The translations under genes and the position numbers were made by a program. The notes below the pieces were generated by a model. It made no database searches and was not told the origin of the DNA. It worked only from the letters and a program-made list of their open reading frames with translations. From NCBI GenBank assembly GCA_020723405.1, contig DYIY01000024.1, positions 1-46,592 on the forward strand: a stretch of 46,592 nucleotides of DNA, in the 5' to 3' direction. How positions within the stretch are numbered: position 1 is the first letter of the stretch; every line of letters starts with the position of its first letter. The stretch comes from Thiobacillus denitrificans (GTDB taxonomy: Bacteria > Pseudomonadota > Gammaproteobacteria > Burkholderiales > Thiobacillaceae). This document shows, piece by piece, positions 15,874-22,991 of this stretch.

Positions 15874-16338
15874 TCAGCCCTTGGCCACCATCAGATAGAA
15901 CACCCCCAGCATGGCCGCGAAGGCCGGATAGCCCAGGGTCTCCCAGTAGCGGGCAAAGCGCCAGTAGCGGTCCGGGAGGGGGCCTGCCTGGCGCGCCGCC
16001 TGATCCGCCATGTCGCGCAGCTTCAGTTGCAGCCACAACACCGGCAGCCAGCACAGGCCAGTGAACAGGAACAGGGCGATGGACTGCCAGATCCAGGGCG
16101 TGGTCAGGGTCCAGCCCGCCTGCTGCATCAACCAGAACCCGGAGAGGGGTTGGAAGATCACCGCCGGGGTGGTGAACCAGGTGTCGGCCCGCACCACCAA
16201 CCGGCTGACCACGGCGATGGCCGCCACGTTGCCGCTGCGATTGGCGAAGAACAGGTAGAAGGCTGTGCCGAAGCCGGTGCCCACGATGAGTACCGACGAC
16301 AGGATGTGCAGCCATTTGACGAGAAGATAGGGTTCCAT
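15874..16338 (-). CDS. DUF2269 family integral membrane protein
   Basis: A 154-residue protein with about four membrane segments: a start KWLHILSSVLIVGTGFGTAFYLF, then helices at about 41-66, 81-105 and a final GYPAFAAMLGVFYLMV. The LKWLHIL...GxGxGTA pattern is typical of DUF2269, whose function is unknown. It is the last gene of the minus-strand set that starts at 18605, but a 238-base MITE-like element separates it from the SDR gene and supplies the sequence before its ATG (GAGG, AAGG), so its own expression signal may come from that element. Confidence 0.8.
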   Translation of the reverse strand: MEPYLLVKWLHILSSVLIVGTGFGTAFYLFFANRSGNVAAIAVVSRLVVRADTWFTTPAVIFQPLSGFWLMQQAGWTLTTPWIWQSIALFLFTGLCWLPVLWLQLKLRDMADQAARQAGPLPDRYWRFARYWETLGYPAFAAMLGVFYLMVAKG

Positions 16339-16341
16339 ATC

Positions 16342-16579
16342 AACCTTGATTCCTCAGTTGAACACGTCCGAAGGCGGGACTGTGCGGGTGAGTGGCGCGA
16401 AGGGACGACGCCGCAGGCCGGGGCCTGCAAGGAGGAGCGACAAAGCCAGGCGCCCGCACAGTCCCGCAAGCGGGCGTGTAGCGGTCTCACCCAACGGGTG
16501 TCCCTGATCGAAGGCACGAGATTCAACATCCCGGCGGTTTGACGAGAGCAATGGAGCGGTCAACTGAGGAATCAAGGTT
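16342..16579. mobile_element. MITE-like element with 20-bp terminal inverted repeats
   Basis: A 238-base stretch is bounded by perfect 20-base inverted repeats (AACCTTGATTCCTCAGTTGA at 16342-16361 and its reverse complement at 16560-16579). Inside, GCGGGACTGTGCGGG (16374-16388) pairs with its complement at 16453-16467 and encloses a further hairpin, GCAGGCC-GG-GGCCTGC (16413-16428). CACCC-AAC-GGGTG at 16488-16500 adds another. There is no credible protein and no clear target-site duplication. It sits exactly between the stop of the SDR gene, sharing its TCA, and the start of the DUF2269 gene. A non-autonomous transposable element is the best reading; a conserved structured RNA is an alternative. 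Confidence 0.65.
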
Positions 16580-17820
16580 CAACGCTCCTCGGCCCAGAGT
16601 TGGACCAACAGGGCCAGGATGGCCAGATTTTTCAGGATGGGTGCGAAGGGGTGGGTCAGGAATTCCGGCAGTTGCCAGGCCACCAACAGGCTGTAGACCA
16701 CGATGAGGGCCATCTGGGCCAGCCATAGCCGCTTGCCCGGCCGGAACAGGGTGGCCAGGCCCATGGCCAGGTCCAGCCCCGCCGCCCCCAGCAGCACCGC
16801 CAGGGCCAGGTTGCCCTCCAGTCCGAAGGGGGCCAACAGGTCCAGGGTAGCCGGCAGGGGGTGGATGCCCAGGGACAAGGCCGCACTGGCCAGCCAGATC
16901 GACGCCAGGACGCCGCGCAGCAAGGGCGTCCGCCAGGCCCCCAGGGCGCCCAGGCGAGCCGGTTCTTGCTCCGCTTGGCCGAGGAAGCCCTCCGGCGGGC
17001 GCAAGGGCCGGCCCAACAGGGCCCGGGCGGGTTCCGGATCGGCCGTATTGCCGGCCCGTAACATGGCCCAGGTATCCGGGCACAACAGGGATCCCGGAAA
17101 CAGCCCGGCAAGCCTGGCGGTCAGGGTCATCAAGCTGGCGGGCACGGGCAAGCCCAGGGCGGGGGCCAGCCCCAGGCTGGACCGGTAGCCGGCCAGCCAT
17201 TCGCCGTAGCCCAGCCGCCGGGGGCCCGCCAGTTCCAGGATCCGGCCGGGGGGCGTGGCGCCCTCCAGCAGCTTGAGCACCGCCGCCACCACATCGTCCC
17301 GATGCACCGGCTGCACGTCGCCGCAATCCCGGGGGATGGCATGGAAGGGCAGGCTGGCCAGGGCCAGGAAGAAACGGGTGGAGGCCCCCTGCTCGCCGAA
17401 GATGAGGCTGGGGCGCAGCACCACCCCCTGGGGCACGTGTTGGAGAAGGACGCCATCGGCCGCGTGCTTGCTCTCCAGATAGGGGGTGGCCACCCTGCCC
17501 AGCGCCGAGATCTGCACCACCCGCCGGACCCCGGCCTGGGCGCAGGCGCAGAACAGGGCGGCGGGGGCCTGGTGGTGAATGCGCGCGTAATCGCCAGGCC
17601 GTCTTTCCCGCAGGATGCCCACGGCGTTCACCACGGCCTCCACGCCGGCCAGACGGGGCAACCAGTCGCCCACCGTCAGGTCCTGGCGGTAATCCATGGC
17701 CAGGTCGCCGGGCTGGCTGGGGCGACGCACCCCGCGCAACACCGTATGTCCCACCGCCACCAGGCCCCCACTGATGGCCTGCCCGAGAAAACCATCGGCC
17801 CCACAGACCAGGACTCTCAT
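16579..17820 (-). CDS. SDR-family NAD(P)-binding protein fused to a DoxX-like membrane domain
   Basis: The ATG at 17820 overlaps the stop of the upstream gene (ATGA) and begins directly with the Rossmann motif MRVLVCGADGFLG (Gly7, Gly10, Gly13), giving 413 residues. The first 290 or so residues look like an atypical/extended short-chain dehydrogenase or nucleotide-sugar-epimerase-like domain (VVNAVGIL, LRPSLIFGEQG, QPVHRDDVV). The last 110 hold about four membrane helices resembling the DoxX-like family. Such fusions are known but their substrate is not. Its neighbours are a DUF393 thiol oxidoreductase, two membrane proteins and DUF2269, suggesting a membrane redox role. The stop lies at the edge of the MITE-like element. 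Confidence 0.8.
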   Translation of the reverse strand: MRVLVCGADGFLGQAISGGLVAVGHTVLRGVRRPSQPGDLAMDYRQDLTVGDWLPRLAGVEAVVNAVGILRERRPGDYARIHHQAPAALFCACAQAGVRRVVQISALGRVATPYLESKHAADGVLLQHVPQGVVLRPSLIFGEQGASTRFFLALASLPFHAIPRDCGDVQPVHRDDVVAAVLKLLEGATPPGRILELAGPRRLGYGEWLAGYRSSLGLAPALGLPVPASLMTLTARLAGLFPGSLLCPDTWAMLRAGNTADPEPARALLGRPLRPPEGFLGQAEQEPARLGALGAWRTPLLRGVLASIWLASAALSLGIHPLPATLDLLAPFGLEGNLALAVLLGAAGLDLAMGLATLFRPGKRLWLAQMALIVVYSLLVAWQLPEFLTHPFAPILKNLAILALLVQLWAEER

Positions 17821-18176
17821 GCCGCCACCTCTTGGGTCCGTTTGCGGGACGGGGCGGGAATGCTCCGCCACAGAGCCCAGGCCAGCAGGGCCAGAACGAC
17901 GAGAATGCCGTTGAGGGTGGTACTCAGCAGGGACAGGGCCACTTCAACCGCCGACACCGGCCCGAGCCAGTCCTCGGCGCGCATCAGTACCAGGGCAGCC
18001 GGGGCCAGGGTCATGCCGGTGCTGGACAGACGGGTCCAGAACTCCGCCCGCTCCCGGGTGCCGCACTCGACGGACAGCACCCGCAACAGGGCGTTACGCA
18101 GATAAAAGGACGTCAGGCCGCCGATGAGGGCGGGCAGCAGGAGGACAGCGGCCAGCATGAGGGGATGGGCGATCAT
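17817..18176 (-). CDS. Small membrane protein, unknown function
   Basis: A 119-residue protein with three hydrophobic segments (about residues 5-27, 52-66 and 77-106) and a basic C-terminal tail. It is encoded between the DUF393 gene (12-base gap) and the SDR/DoxX gene (4-base overlap), so the three are almost certainly cotranscribed and under the operator at 18627. I do not recognise a named family. Confidence 0.7.
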   Translation of the reverse strand: MIAHPLMLAAVLLLPALIGGLTSFYLRNALLRVLSVECGTRERAEFWTRLSSTGMTLAPAALVLMRAEDWLGPVSAVEVALSLLSTTLNGILVVLALLAWALWRSIPAPSRKRTQEVAA

Positions 18177-18188
18177 GGTGGTGTCCTT

Positions 18189-18605
18189 TCAGCCTTGGCA
18201 GGTGCTGGATGAGCAACCCGGTGAGCGGCGACCCGGCCATCCGCCCAGAAGCCGCGCCAGGCGGGGCCGATGCCGGGCAAACAGGGCGTAGGCCAGTTCA
18301 GTGGCCTGGCGCAGCCCCGGCCAGCGGGTGGGGGCCACCAGCCAGCCATACCCCACCGCCGCCAGGACCAGGCGGAACACCTCCGGCCCCTGGACCAGGC
18401 GGCCATCGGCCAGGCGTCCATGGATGCGGGCCAACAAGTCCGCCTGCTCCACGCCGTAGACAGTGGCGTCGAAGTCCTCGGCGGCGGCATCGATGAAGAT
18501 GAGCCGCCCGGCCTCGTCATGGCGACGCAACCAGGCCACGTCGTTCAGGCACAAGGGGCAACGGCCGTCGAACAGGAATTCCAGCGGATAGACCGGGTTT
18601 TGCAT
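18189..18605 (-). CDS. DUF393 (DCC-family) thiol-disulfide oxidoreductase
   Basis: A 138-residue protein with the family's start: hydrophobic strand, then DGRCPLC at about residues 14-20 (the DxxCxxC motif that gives DCC its name), followed by RLIFIDAAA and a GPEVF segment. The family is thioredoxin-like and predicted to carry out thiol chemistry. The C-terminus is less conserved (CSSSTC). The ATG has AGGAGA 6 bases upstream, and a 20-base palindromic operator lies 22 bases before it. It is the first gene of the minus-strand operon. Confidence 0.85.
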   Translation of the reverse strand: MQNPVYPLEFLFDGRCPLCLNDVAWLRRHDEAGRLIFIDAAAEDFDATVYGVEQADLLARIHGRLADGRLVQGPEVFRLVLAAVGYGWLVAPTRWPGLRQATELAYALFARHRPRLARLLGGWPGRRSPGCSSSTCQG

Positions 18606-18626
18606 GGCAATCTCCTATTGGCATAA

Positions 18627-18646
18627 ATTTCTGAAAAAACAGAAAT
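18627..18646. promoter_or_regulatory. Predicted regulator operator, upstream of the DUF393 operon
   Basis: ATTTCTG-N6-CAGAAAT, a perfect 7-base inverted repeat with a 6-base A-tract spacer. The identical arms and spacing recur at 19741-19760 upstream of the GbsR/MarR-type gene, so it is probably that regulator's binding site. Confidence 0.7.
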
Positions 18647-18712
18647 AGTGGGTGAAAAAAAGGGGGGGTGCGGGCGTTCTGGAGCCGCAGCGCATCCGTT
18701 GCGAGTGAGTTC

Positions 18713-19110
18713 TTCCCCCCTTTGGAAAAGGGGGGTTAGGGGGGATTTGCGGGCGGCAGCCCGGGGCAGGTTGCCAAATCCCCCCCAGCCCCCCTTTACG
18801 AAAGGGGGGAGCAGGTCGGTGGGAGAGCAAAGGGTGTTGGCCCTTCCCTCCGTGAGTCCCCCCCTTTGGAAAAGGGGGGTTAGGGGGGATTTGCGGATGG
18901 CAGCCCCGGGCAGGTTGCCAAATCCCCCCCAGCCCCCCTTTACGAAAGGGGGGAGCAGGTTGGTGGGGGAGCAAAGGGTGTTGGCCCTTCCCTCCGTGAG
19001 TTCCCCCCTTTGGAAAAGGGGGGTTAGGGGGGATTTGCGGATGGCAGCCCGGGGCGGGTTGCCAAATTCCCCCCAGCCCCCCTTTACGAAAGGGGGGAGC
19101 AGGTTGGTGG
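18713..19110. repeat. Tandem array of a 144-bp unit made of paired palindromic repeats
   Basis: Units start at 18713, 18857 and 19001 (period 144; the third is truncated at about 19110) and differ at only a few positions. Each holds two opposed copies of the C6TTT...AAAG6 palindrome, one with centre GGA and one with centre ACG, each with a G-rich/ATTTGC tail pointing inward, like a REP pair (BIME). Because 144 is divisible by three, open frames run across the array and create spurious proteins rich in LPPFVKGGWGGF. The array fills the gap between the DUF393 operon's control region and the regulator gene. Confidence 0.92.
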
Positions 19111-19182
19111 ATTGGTGACGCGGGCCAGCCTTGCTTGCCGCCTTGCTGGCAGGCATCCCCGAGTGGGCCAAACTCACCCTCT

Positions 19183-19734
19183 TCACGCTTCCCCCTCGCC
19201 TCGTACCAGGTTGCGTATCCGCGCACCGAGCTTCAGCACTTTCATCAGGGTGGCCGGGTCCATGCGCAGCATTTCGTCGGACCAGGCGGTGAGGGTGGCG
19301 ATGAACTGCTGGGTTTCCTGGATGCGTTTCCTCACGGCGGCGGATTCCTGCTCCAGTTCCGGGCTGGCCAGCAGTTCGCCCAGCAGGGCCTGGGTGGGTT
19401 CGATCTCCCGTTGCCGGCGGCCGGCGACGATGAGGCGGAACAGTTCCCAGACATCCTTGGAGGTGTCGAAGTGGTCCCGCCGGTCGCCCATGACGTGGAC
19501 CACTTTCACCAGTTGCCAGGACTGCAACTCCTTCAGGCTATTGCTGACATTGGAGCGGGCCACACCCAGGGTCTCGACGATCTCGTCGGCGGCCAGGGGA
19601 TGCTCGGAGAGGTAGAGGAGGGCATGGATCTGGGCCACGGTGCGGTTGACCCCCCAGCGGGTGCCCATTTCGCCCCAGTGCAGGATGAAGCGTTCGGAGG
19701 TTTGGGTGAGTTTCATGGCTTCATGATTGTTCAT
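19183..19734 (-). CDS. GbsR/MarR-type winged-helix transcriptional regulator
   Basis: A 183-residue protein from ATG 19734 (an ATG at 19716 is the alternative; both lack strong ribosome sites). A winged helix-turn-helix lies at about 30-90, with recognition helix LGVARSNVSNSLKELQSW and wing VHVMGDRRDHF, as in the GbsR branch of MarR-like regulators. A C-terminal helical part follows (EPTQALLGELL, RKRIQETQQFI). An ATTTCTG-N6-CAGAAAT palindrome lies just upstream and recurs before the DUF393 operon, so it probably regulates itself and that operon. The ligand is unknown. Confidence 0.85.
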   Translation of the reverse strand: MNNHEAMKLTQTSERFILHWGEMGTRWGVNRTVAQIHALLYLSEHPLAADEIVETLGVARSNVSNSLKELQSWQLVKVVHVMGDRRDHFDTSKDVWELFRLIVAGRRQREIEPTQALLGELLASPELEQESAAVRKRIQETQQFIATLTAWSDEMLRMDPATLMKVLKLGARIRNLVRGEGEA

Positions 19735-19740
19735 TCGGTT

Positions 19741-19760
19741 ATTTCTGTCAACACAGAAAT
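19741..19760. promoter_or_regulatory. Predicted autoregulatory operator
   Basis: ATTTCTG-TCAACA-CAGAAAT, with the same arms and spacing as the site at 18627-18646. On the minus strand it contains TTGACA, a consensus -35; AATCAT 17 bases further could be a -10, so binding here would block the regulator's own promoter. Confidence 0.7.
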
Positions 19761-19904
19761 TCATGGCGAGAACTGCACGCCATGGATCACCCGGAAGGAG
19801 TACCCCTTCGTGAAAACGGGCTTCCTTTTTTCCGCTTGTGCTAGTTTTCAAGCATCCGCTGCGGACAGACCAAGGCGGTTCAACTCGGTTAGGGGATTCC
19901 TGCC

Positions 19905-20981
19905 ATGAGCACGACACGCGACACCTCCCGCGGCGCGGCCCGCGACTTCGACCTCCTGGTCTTCATCGGGCGTTTCCAGCCCTTCCACCGTTCCCACGCG
20001 GCCATCATCGCGGCGGCCTTGCAGCGGGCGCCCAGGGTGCTGGTGCTGATCGGTTCCGCCAATACCGCCCGCTCCACCCGCAATCCCTTCACGGCCCGGG
20101 AACGGGAAGTGATGATCCGGGAGTCCTTTGCCGAAGCCGGCGAGGCTTTGGAGATCCGCGCCATTCCGGACTATCCGTACATGGAGGACCTGTGGCTGCG
20201 CAAGATCCAGGACGCGGTGAAAGCCGTGGCGGAGCCGGCGGGGGCCAAACGCATCGGCCTGGTGGGCCACTTCAAGGACGACACCTCCTACTACCTGCGC
20301 ATGTTCCCCCAGTGGACCCTGGTGGAAATGCCCAACCACGAGGGGCGCTCCTCCACGGAACTGCGCGACCTGCTCTTTGAACCCAGCAGCAACGGCCAGG
20401 GCAACGGCACCCGCATGGTGCTGGAATCGGCCATGCCCCAGGCGGCGGCGGAGTTCGTGGCCGAGTTCCGCCGCTTGCCCCAGTTTGCCCAACTGGCCCA
20501 GGAATACGCGTTCCTCAAGAACTACCGGCAGCAGTACGCCGCCTACCCCTATCCGCCCACTTTCGTGACGGTGGACGCGGTGGTGATCCACTCGGGCCAC
20601 GTGCTCCTGGTGGAACGCAAGGCCATGCCGGGCCGGGGTCTCTACGCCTTGCCCGGGGGCTTCCTGGACCAGGGGGAACGGCTGGTGGACGGCGCCATCC
20701 GGGAGTTGAAGGAGGAGACCCGCCTGAAGCTGCCGGTGCCGGTGTTGAAGGGCTCCATCAAGGACAGCCGGGTGTTCGACGACCCCCAGCGCAGCCAGCG
20801 GGGCCGCACCATCACCCACGCCTTCCACTTCGACTTTCCCACCGGGGAACTGCCGCTGGTGAAGGGCGGGGATGACGCGGCCCGGGCCCGCTGGGTGCCC
20901 CTGGCGGAGTTCTACGCCCTGGACGGGGTGATGTTCGAGGACCATTGGCACATCGTCACCGCCTTCATCGGCGGGGCATGA
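19905..20981 (+). CDS. nadM: Bifunctional NMN adenylyltransferase / Nudix hydrolase
   Basis: A 358-residue fusion. The N-terminal nucleotidyltransferase has GRFQPFHRSH (residues 22-31) and a second motif, SSTELRD, of the adenylyltransferase superfamily; it forms NAD from NMN and ATP. The C-terminal half carries a perfect Nudix box (Gly252-x5-Glu258-x7-Arg266-Glu267-Leu-x-Glu270-Glu271). The architecture matches known NadM/Nudix proteins, whose Nudix part can hydrolyse ADP-ribose. AGGGGATT is a fair ribosome site before the ATG. The next gene makes NMN from nicotinamide, so the pair forms a two-step NAD salvage route in the cytosol. Confidence 0.93.
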   Translation: MSTTRDTSRGAARDFDLLVFIGRFQPFHRSHAAIIAAALQRAPRVLVLIGSANTARSTRNPFTAREREVMIRESFAEAGEALEIRAIPDYPYMEDLWLRKIQDAVKAVAEPAGAKRIGLVGHFKDDTSYYLRMFPQWTLVEMPNHEGRSSTELRDLLFEPSSNGQGNGTRMVLESAMPQAAAEFVAEFRRLPQFAQLAQEYAFLKNYRQQYAAYPYPPTFVTVDAVVIHSGHVLLVERKAMPGRGLYALPGGFLDQGERLVDGAIRELKEETRLKLPVPVLKGSIKDSRVFDDPQRSQRGRTITHAFHFDFPTGELPLVKGGDDAARARWVPLAEFYALDGVMFEDHWHIVTAFIGGA

Positions 20982-20990
20982 ACGTGGCTT

Positions 20991-21085
20991 CCCCCTTTCT
21001 TAAAGGGGGATGGAGGGGGATTTGCATGGCTGAGCGCAACGTGCAACAGCTGAAATCCCCCCTGCCCCCCTTTAGGAAAGGGGGG
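20991..21085. repeat. Opposed pair of C6TTT/AAAG6 palindromic repeats (BIME-like)
   Basis: The first palindrome (C5TTT...AAAG5) is at 20991-21009 with a GGGGGATTTGC tail. An inverted partner with an AAATCCCCCC lead and palindrome is at 21053-21085. They lie between nadM and nadV, within what is probably one transcript, and may alter downstream expression or message stability. Confidence 0.88.
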
Positions 21086-21126
21086 AGTACGAGAGTGACC
21101 CTGGGCGTTTGGGTAAAACGCCAAGC

Positions 21127-21147
21127 CCGGCCGGGTAGACCGGCCGG
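21127..21147 (+). promoter_or_regulatory. GC-rich hairpin in the nadV leader
   Basis: CCGGCCGG-GTAGA-CCGGCCGG, ending 27 bases before the chosen nadV start. It may be a small repeat or a translation-affecting stem. No T run follows. Confidence 0.35.
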
Positions 21148-21174
21148 ATCATCCACATGAATGGGGATTCCATC

Positions 21175-22584
21175 ATGAAAAACGCAGCCAGCTTGCTCGG
21201 GTACAACCCGATTCTCGACACCGACTCCTACAAGGCCAGTCACTACCTGCAATACCCGCCCGGCGCCCAGGGGCTGTTCGCCTACATCGAATCCCGGGGC
21301 GGGGAATACGACCGGACCCTGTTCTTCGGCTTGCAGTACATCCTGGAACGCTACCTCTCCACCCCCGTCACCGACGCCATGGTGGACGAGGCCCGGGACC
21401 TCTTCGCGGCCCACGGCGAGCCCTTCAACGAAGCGGGCTGGCGCTACATCGTGCAGCGCCACGGCGGCCGCCTGCCCCTGGAAATCCGCGCCGTGCCGGA
21501 GGGTAGCCTCATCCCCACCGGCAACGCCCTGGTCACCGTGCGCTCCACCGATCCGGAAGTGTTCTGGCTGGTCTCCTACGTGGAAACCTTGCTGATGCGG
21601 GTCTGGTATCCGCTTACCGTGGCCACCCAGTCCTGGGCCATCAAGCAGACCATCGCCGACTACCTTCGGGCCACCAGCGACGATCCGCAGGGGCAGTTGC
21701 TGTTCAAGCTCCACGACTTCGGCGCCCGGGGCGTGTCCAGCGAGGAATCCGCCGGCATCGGCGGCATGGCCCACCTGGTGAACTTCCGGGGCAGCGACAC
21801 CCTGAGCGCCGTGCGCTATGCCCGGGCCTACTACGACGAGCCCATGGCCGCCTTCTCCATCCCCGCTGCCGAGCACTCCACCATCACCAGTTGGGGACGG
21901 GGCCGGGAGCTGGCTGCCTACCGCAACATGCTCAGCCAGTTCGGCGGGCCGGGCAAAATGTTCGCCTGCGTGTCGGACAGCTACGACCTCTATGCCGCCA
22001 TCGAAAACCTCTGGGGCCGGGAACTGCGCCAGGACCTCGTGGACTCCGGCGGCACGGTGGTCATCCGCCCCGACTCGGGCAACCCGGTGGAAGTGGCCCT
22101 GCGCGCCGCCATCCTGCTCGACAACGCCTTCGGCCATGAGGTCAACAGCAAGGGCTTCCGGGTGCTCAGGCACGTGCGGGTGATCTACGGCGACGGCATC
22201 AACCGCCGCTCCGTCCGGGACATCCTGGCCAACCTGAAGATCAACGGCTACGCCGCCGACAACATCGCCTTCGGCATGGGCGGCGCCCTGTTGCAACAGG
22301 TCAACCGGGACACCCAGCGGATGGCCATGAAGACCTCCGCCATCCTGCTTCCCGATGGCTGGCACGAGGTCTTCAAGGCCCCCGCCACCGACCCGGGCAA
22401 GACCTCCAAGAAGGGCGTGCTGTCCACCTTCAGGAACCGTCTCACCGGGGAGTTCCTGACCATCCGCACCGACCAGGCCCGCATCGACAGCGAGTGGGAA
22501 GAGGTGATGCGGGACGTCTGGCGGGACGGGACCTTGCTGGTGCGGCAGAGCTTCGCGGAGATCCGGGCGCGCAGTGAGGGTTAG
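21175..22584 (+). CDS. nadV: Nicotinamide phosphoribosyltransferase
   Basis: The chosen ATG at 21175 (after GGGGAT) gives 469 residues; an in-frame ATG at 21157 is possible but has no ribosome site. The sequence matches the NAMPT/NadV family: DTDSYKASHYLQYPPG near the start, FGLQYILERYL, the substrate-binding FKLHDFGARGVSSEESA, PAAEHSTITSWG and the phosphate-binding VIRPDSGNP, plus GDGIN. It converts nicotinamide and PRPP to NMN, which the neighbouring NadM turns into NAD. The stop codon overlaps that of the convergent speD gene (TTA/TAG at 22581-22584). Confidence 0.96.
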   Translation: MKNAASLLGYNPILDTDSYKASHYLQYPPGAQGLFAYIESRGGEYDRTLFFGLQYILERYLSTPVTDAMVDEARDLFAAHGEPFNEAGWRYIVQRHGGRLPLEIRAVPEGSLIPTGNALVTVRSTDPEVFWLVSYVETLLMRVWYPLTVATQSWAIKQTIADYLRATSDDPQGQLLFKLHDFGARGVSSEESAGIGGMAHLVNFRGSDTLSAVRYARAYYDEPMAAFSIPAAEHSTITSWGRGRELAAYRNMLSQFGGPGKMFACVSDSYDLYAAIENLWGRELRQDLVDSGGTVVIRPDSGNPVEVALRAAILLDNAFGHEVNSKGFRVLRHVRVIYGDGINRRSVRDILANLKINGYAADNIAFGMGGALLQQVNRDTQRMAMKTSAILLPDGWHEVFKAPATDPGKTSKKGVLSTFRNRLTGEFLTIRTDQARIDSEWEEVMRDVWRDGTLLVRQSFAEIRARSEG

Positions 22585-22991
22585 TCGAGCTCGTCCCCCT
22601 CTCCCGCACGCGGGAGAGGGGGCGAGGGTGAGGGGAAAGCCGGGTTTCCCCCGCGCCTCTGCAGGTGGGTCTCCACCCTCTGCGGTTGCAGCGCCTGGCG
22701 CAATACCGCCAGGGCGGGCAGGGGATCCCGCTGGCCACAGAGGAAGATGTCGATGGCCATGTAGTCCCTTTCCGGCCAGGTGTGCAGGCTGATGTGGGAT
22801 TCCGCCAGGATTGCCACGCCGGTGATGCCGCCGTCTTCGCCGAAGCCATGCAAGCGCACGTCCAGCACTCGAGCGCCGCAGGCGGCAGCCGCCTGGCGCA
22901 GGATGGGCTCCAGCCAGGCCGGATTCGGGGGCCGGATGGCCTGCCAGAAGTCGATGAGCAGGTGCTGGCCGGGGGCGTAGGCGTCATTCAT
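22581..22991 (-). CDS. speD: S-adenosylmethionine decarboxylase proenzyme
   Basis: A 136-residue prokaryotic-type AdoMet decarboxylase. The self-cleavage site is Glu64-Ser65 in AESHISLHTWPE, giving a pyruvoyl group at Ser65; the processing and catalytic partners His70 and Cys85 are present, at the spacing of the Thermotoga enzyme. It makes decarboxylated AdoMet, the aminopropyl donor. It is the last gene of the ten-gene operon that also holds a membrane-fused spermidine synthase-like enzyme, and it overlaps the gene upstream by 8 bases. About 20 C-terminal residues (from NPAFPSPSPPLPRAGEG) are encoded by a palindromic repeat and are probably dispensable. Confidence 0.93.
   Translation of the reverse strand: MNDAYAPGQHLLIDFWQAIRPPNPAWLEPILRQAAAACGARVLDVRLHGFGEDGGITGVAILAESHISLHTWPERDYMAIDIFLCGQRDPLPALAVLRQALQPQRVETHLQRRGGNPAFPSPSPPLPRAGEGDELD
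22595..22635. repeat. Palindromic repeat of a second family, overlapping the 3' end of speD
   Basis: Arms CCCCCTCTCCCG (22595-22606) and CGGGAGAGGGGG (22611-22622) with a 4-base loop, then a CGAGGGTGAGGGG tail. It lies just past the nadV stop and inside the convergent speD frame, where it may serve as a terminator for nadV while being translated in speD. Confidence 0.85.

Noticed and set aside
18713-19110. Possible CRISPR array
   Set aside because: The whole 144-base unit repeats, including what would be spacers, and no cas genes are nearby.
18545-19186. Open frames on both strands across the tandem array, with repeated LPPFVKGGWGGF peptides
   Set aside because: They arise because the 144-base unit is a multiple of three; the peptide is the known translation of the palindromic repeat and no independent start or family support exists.
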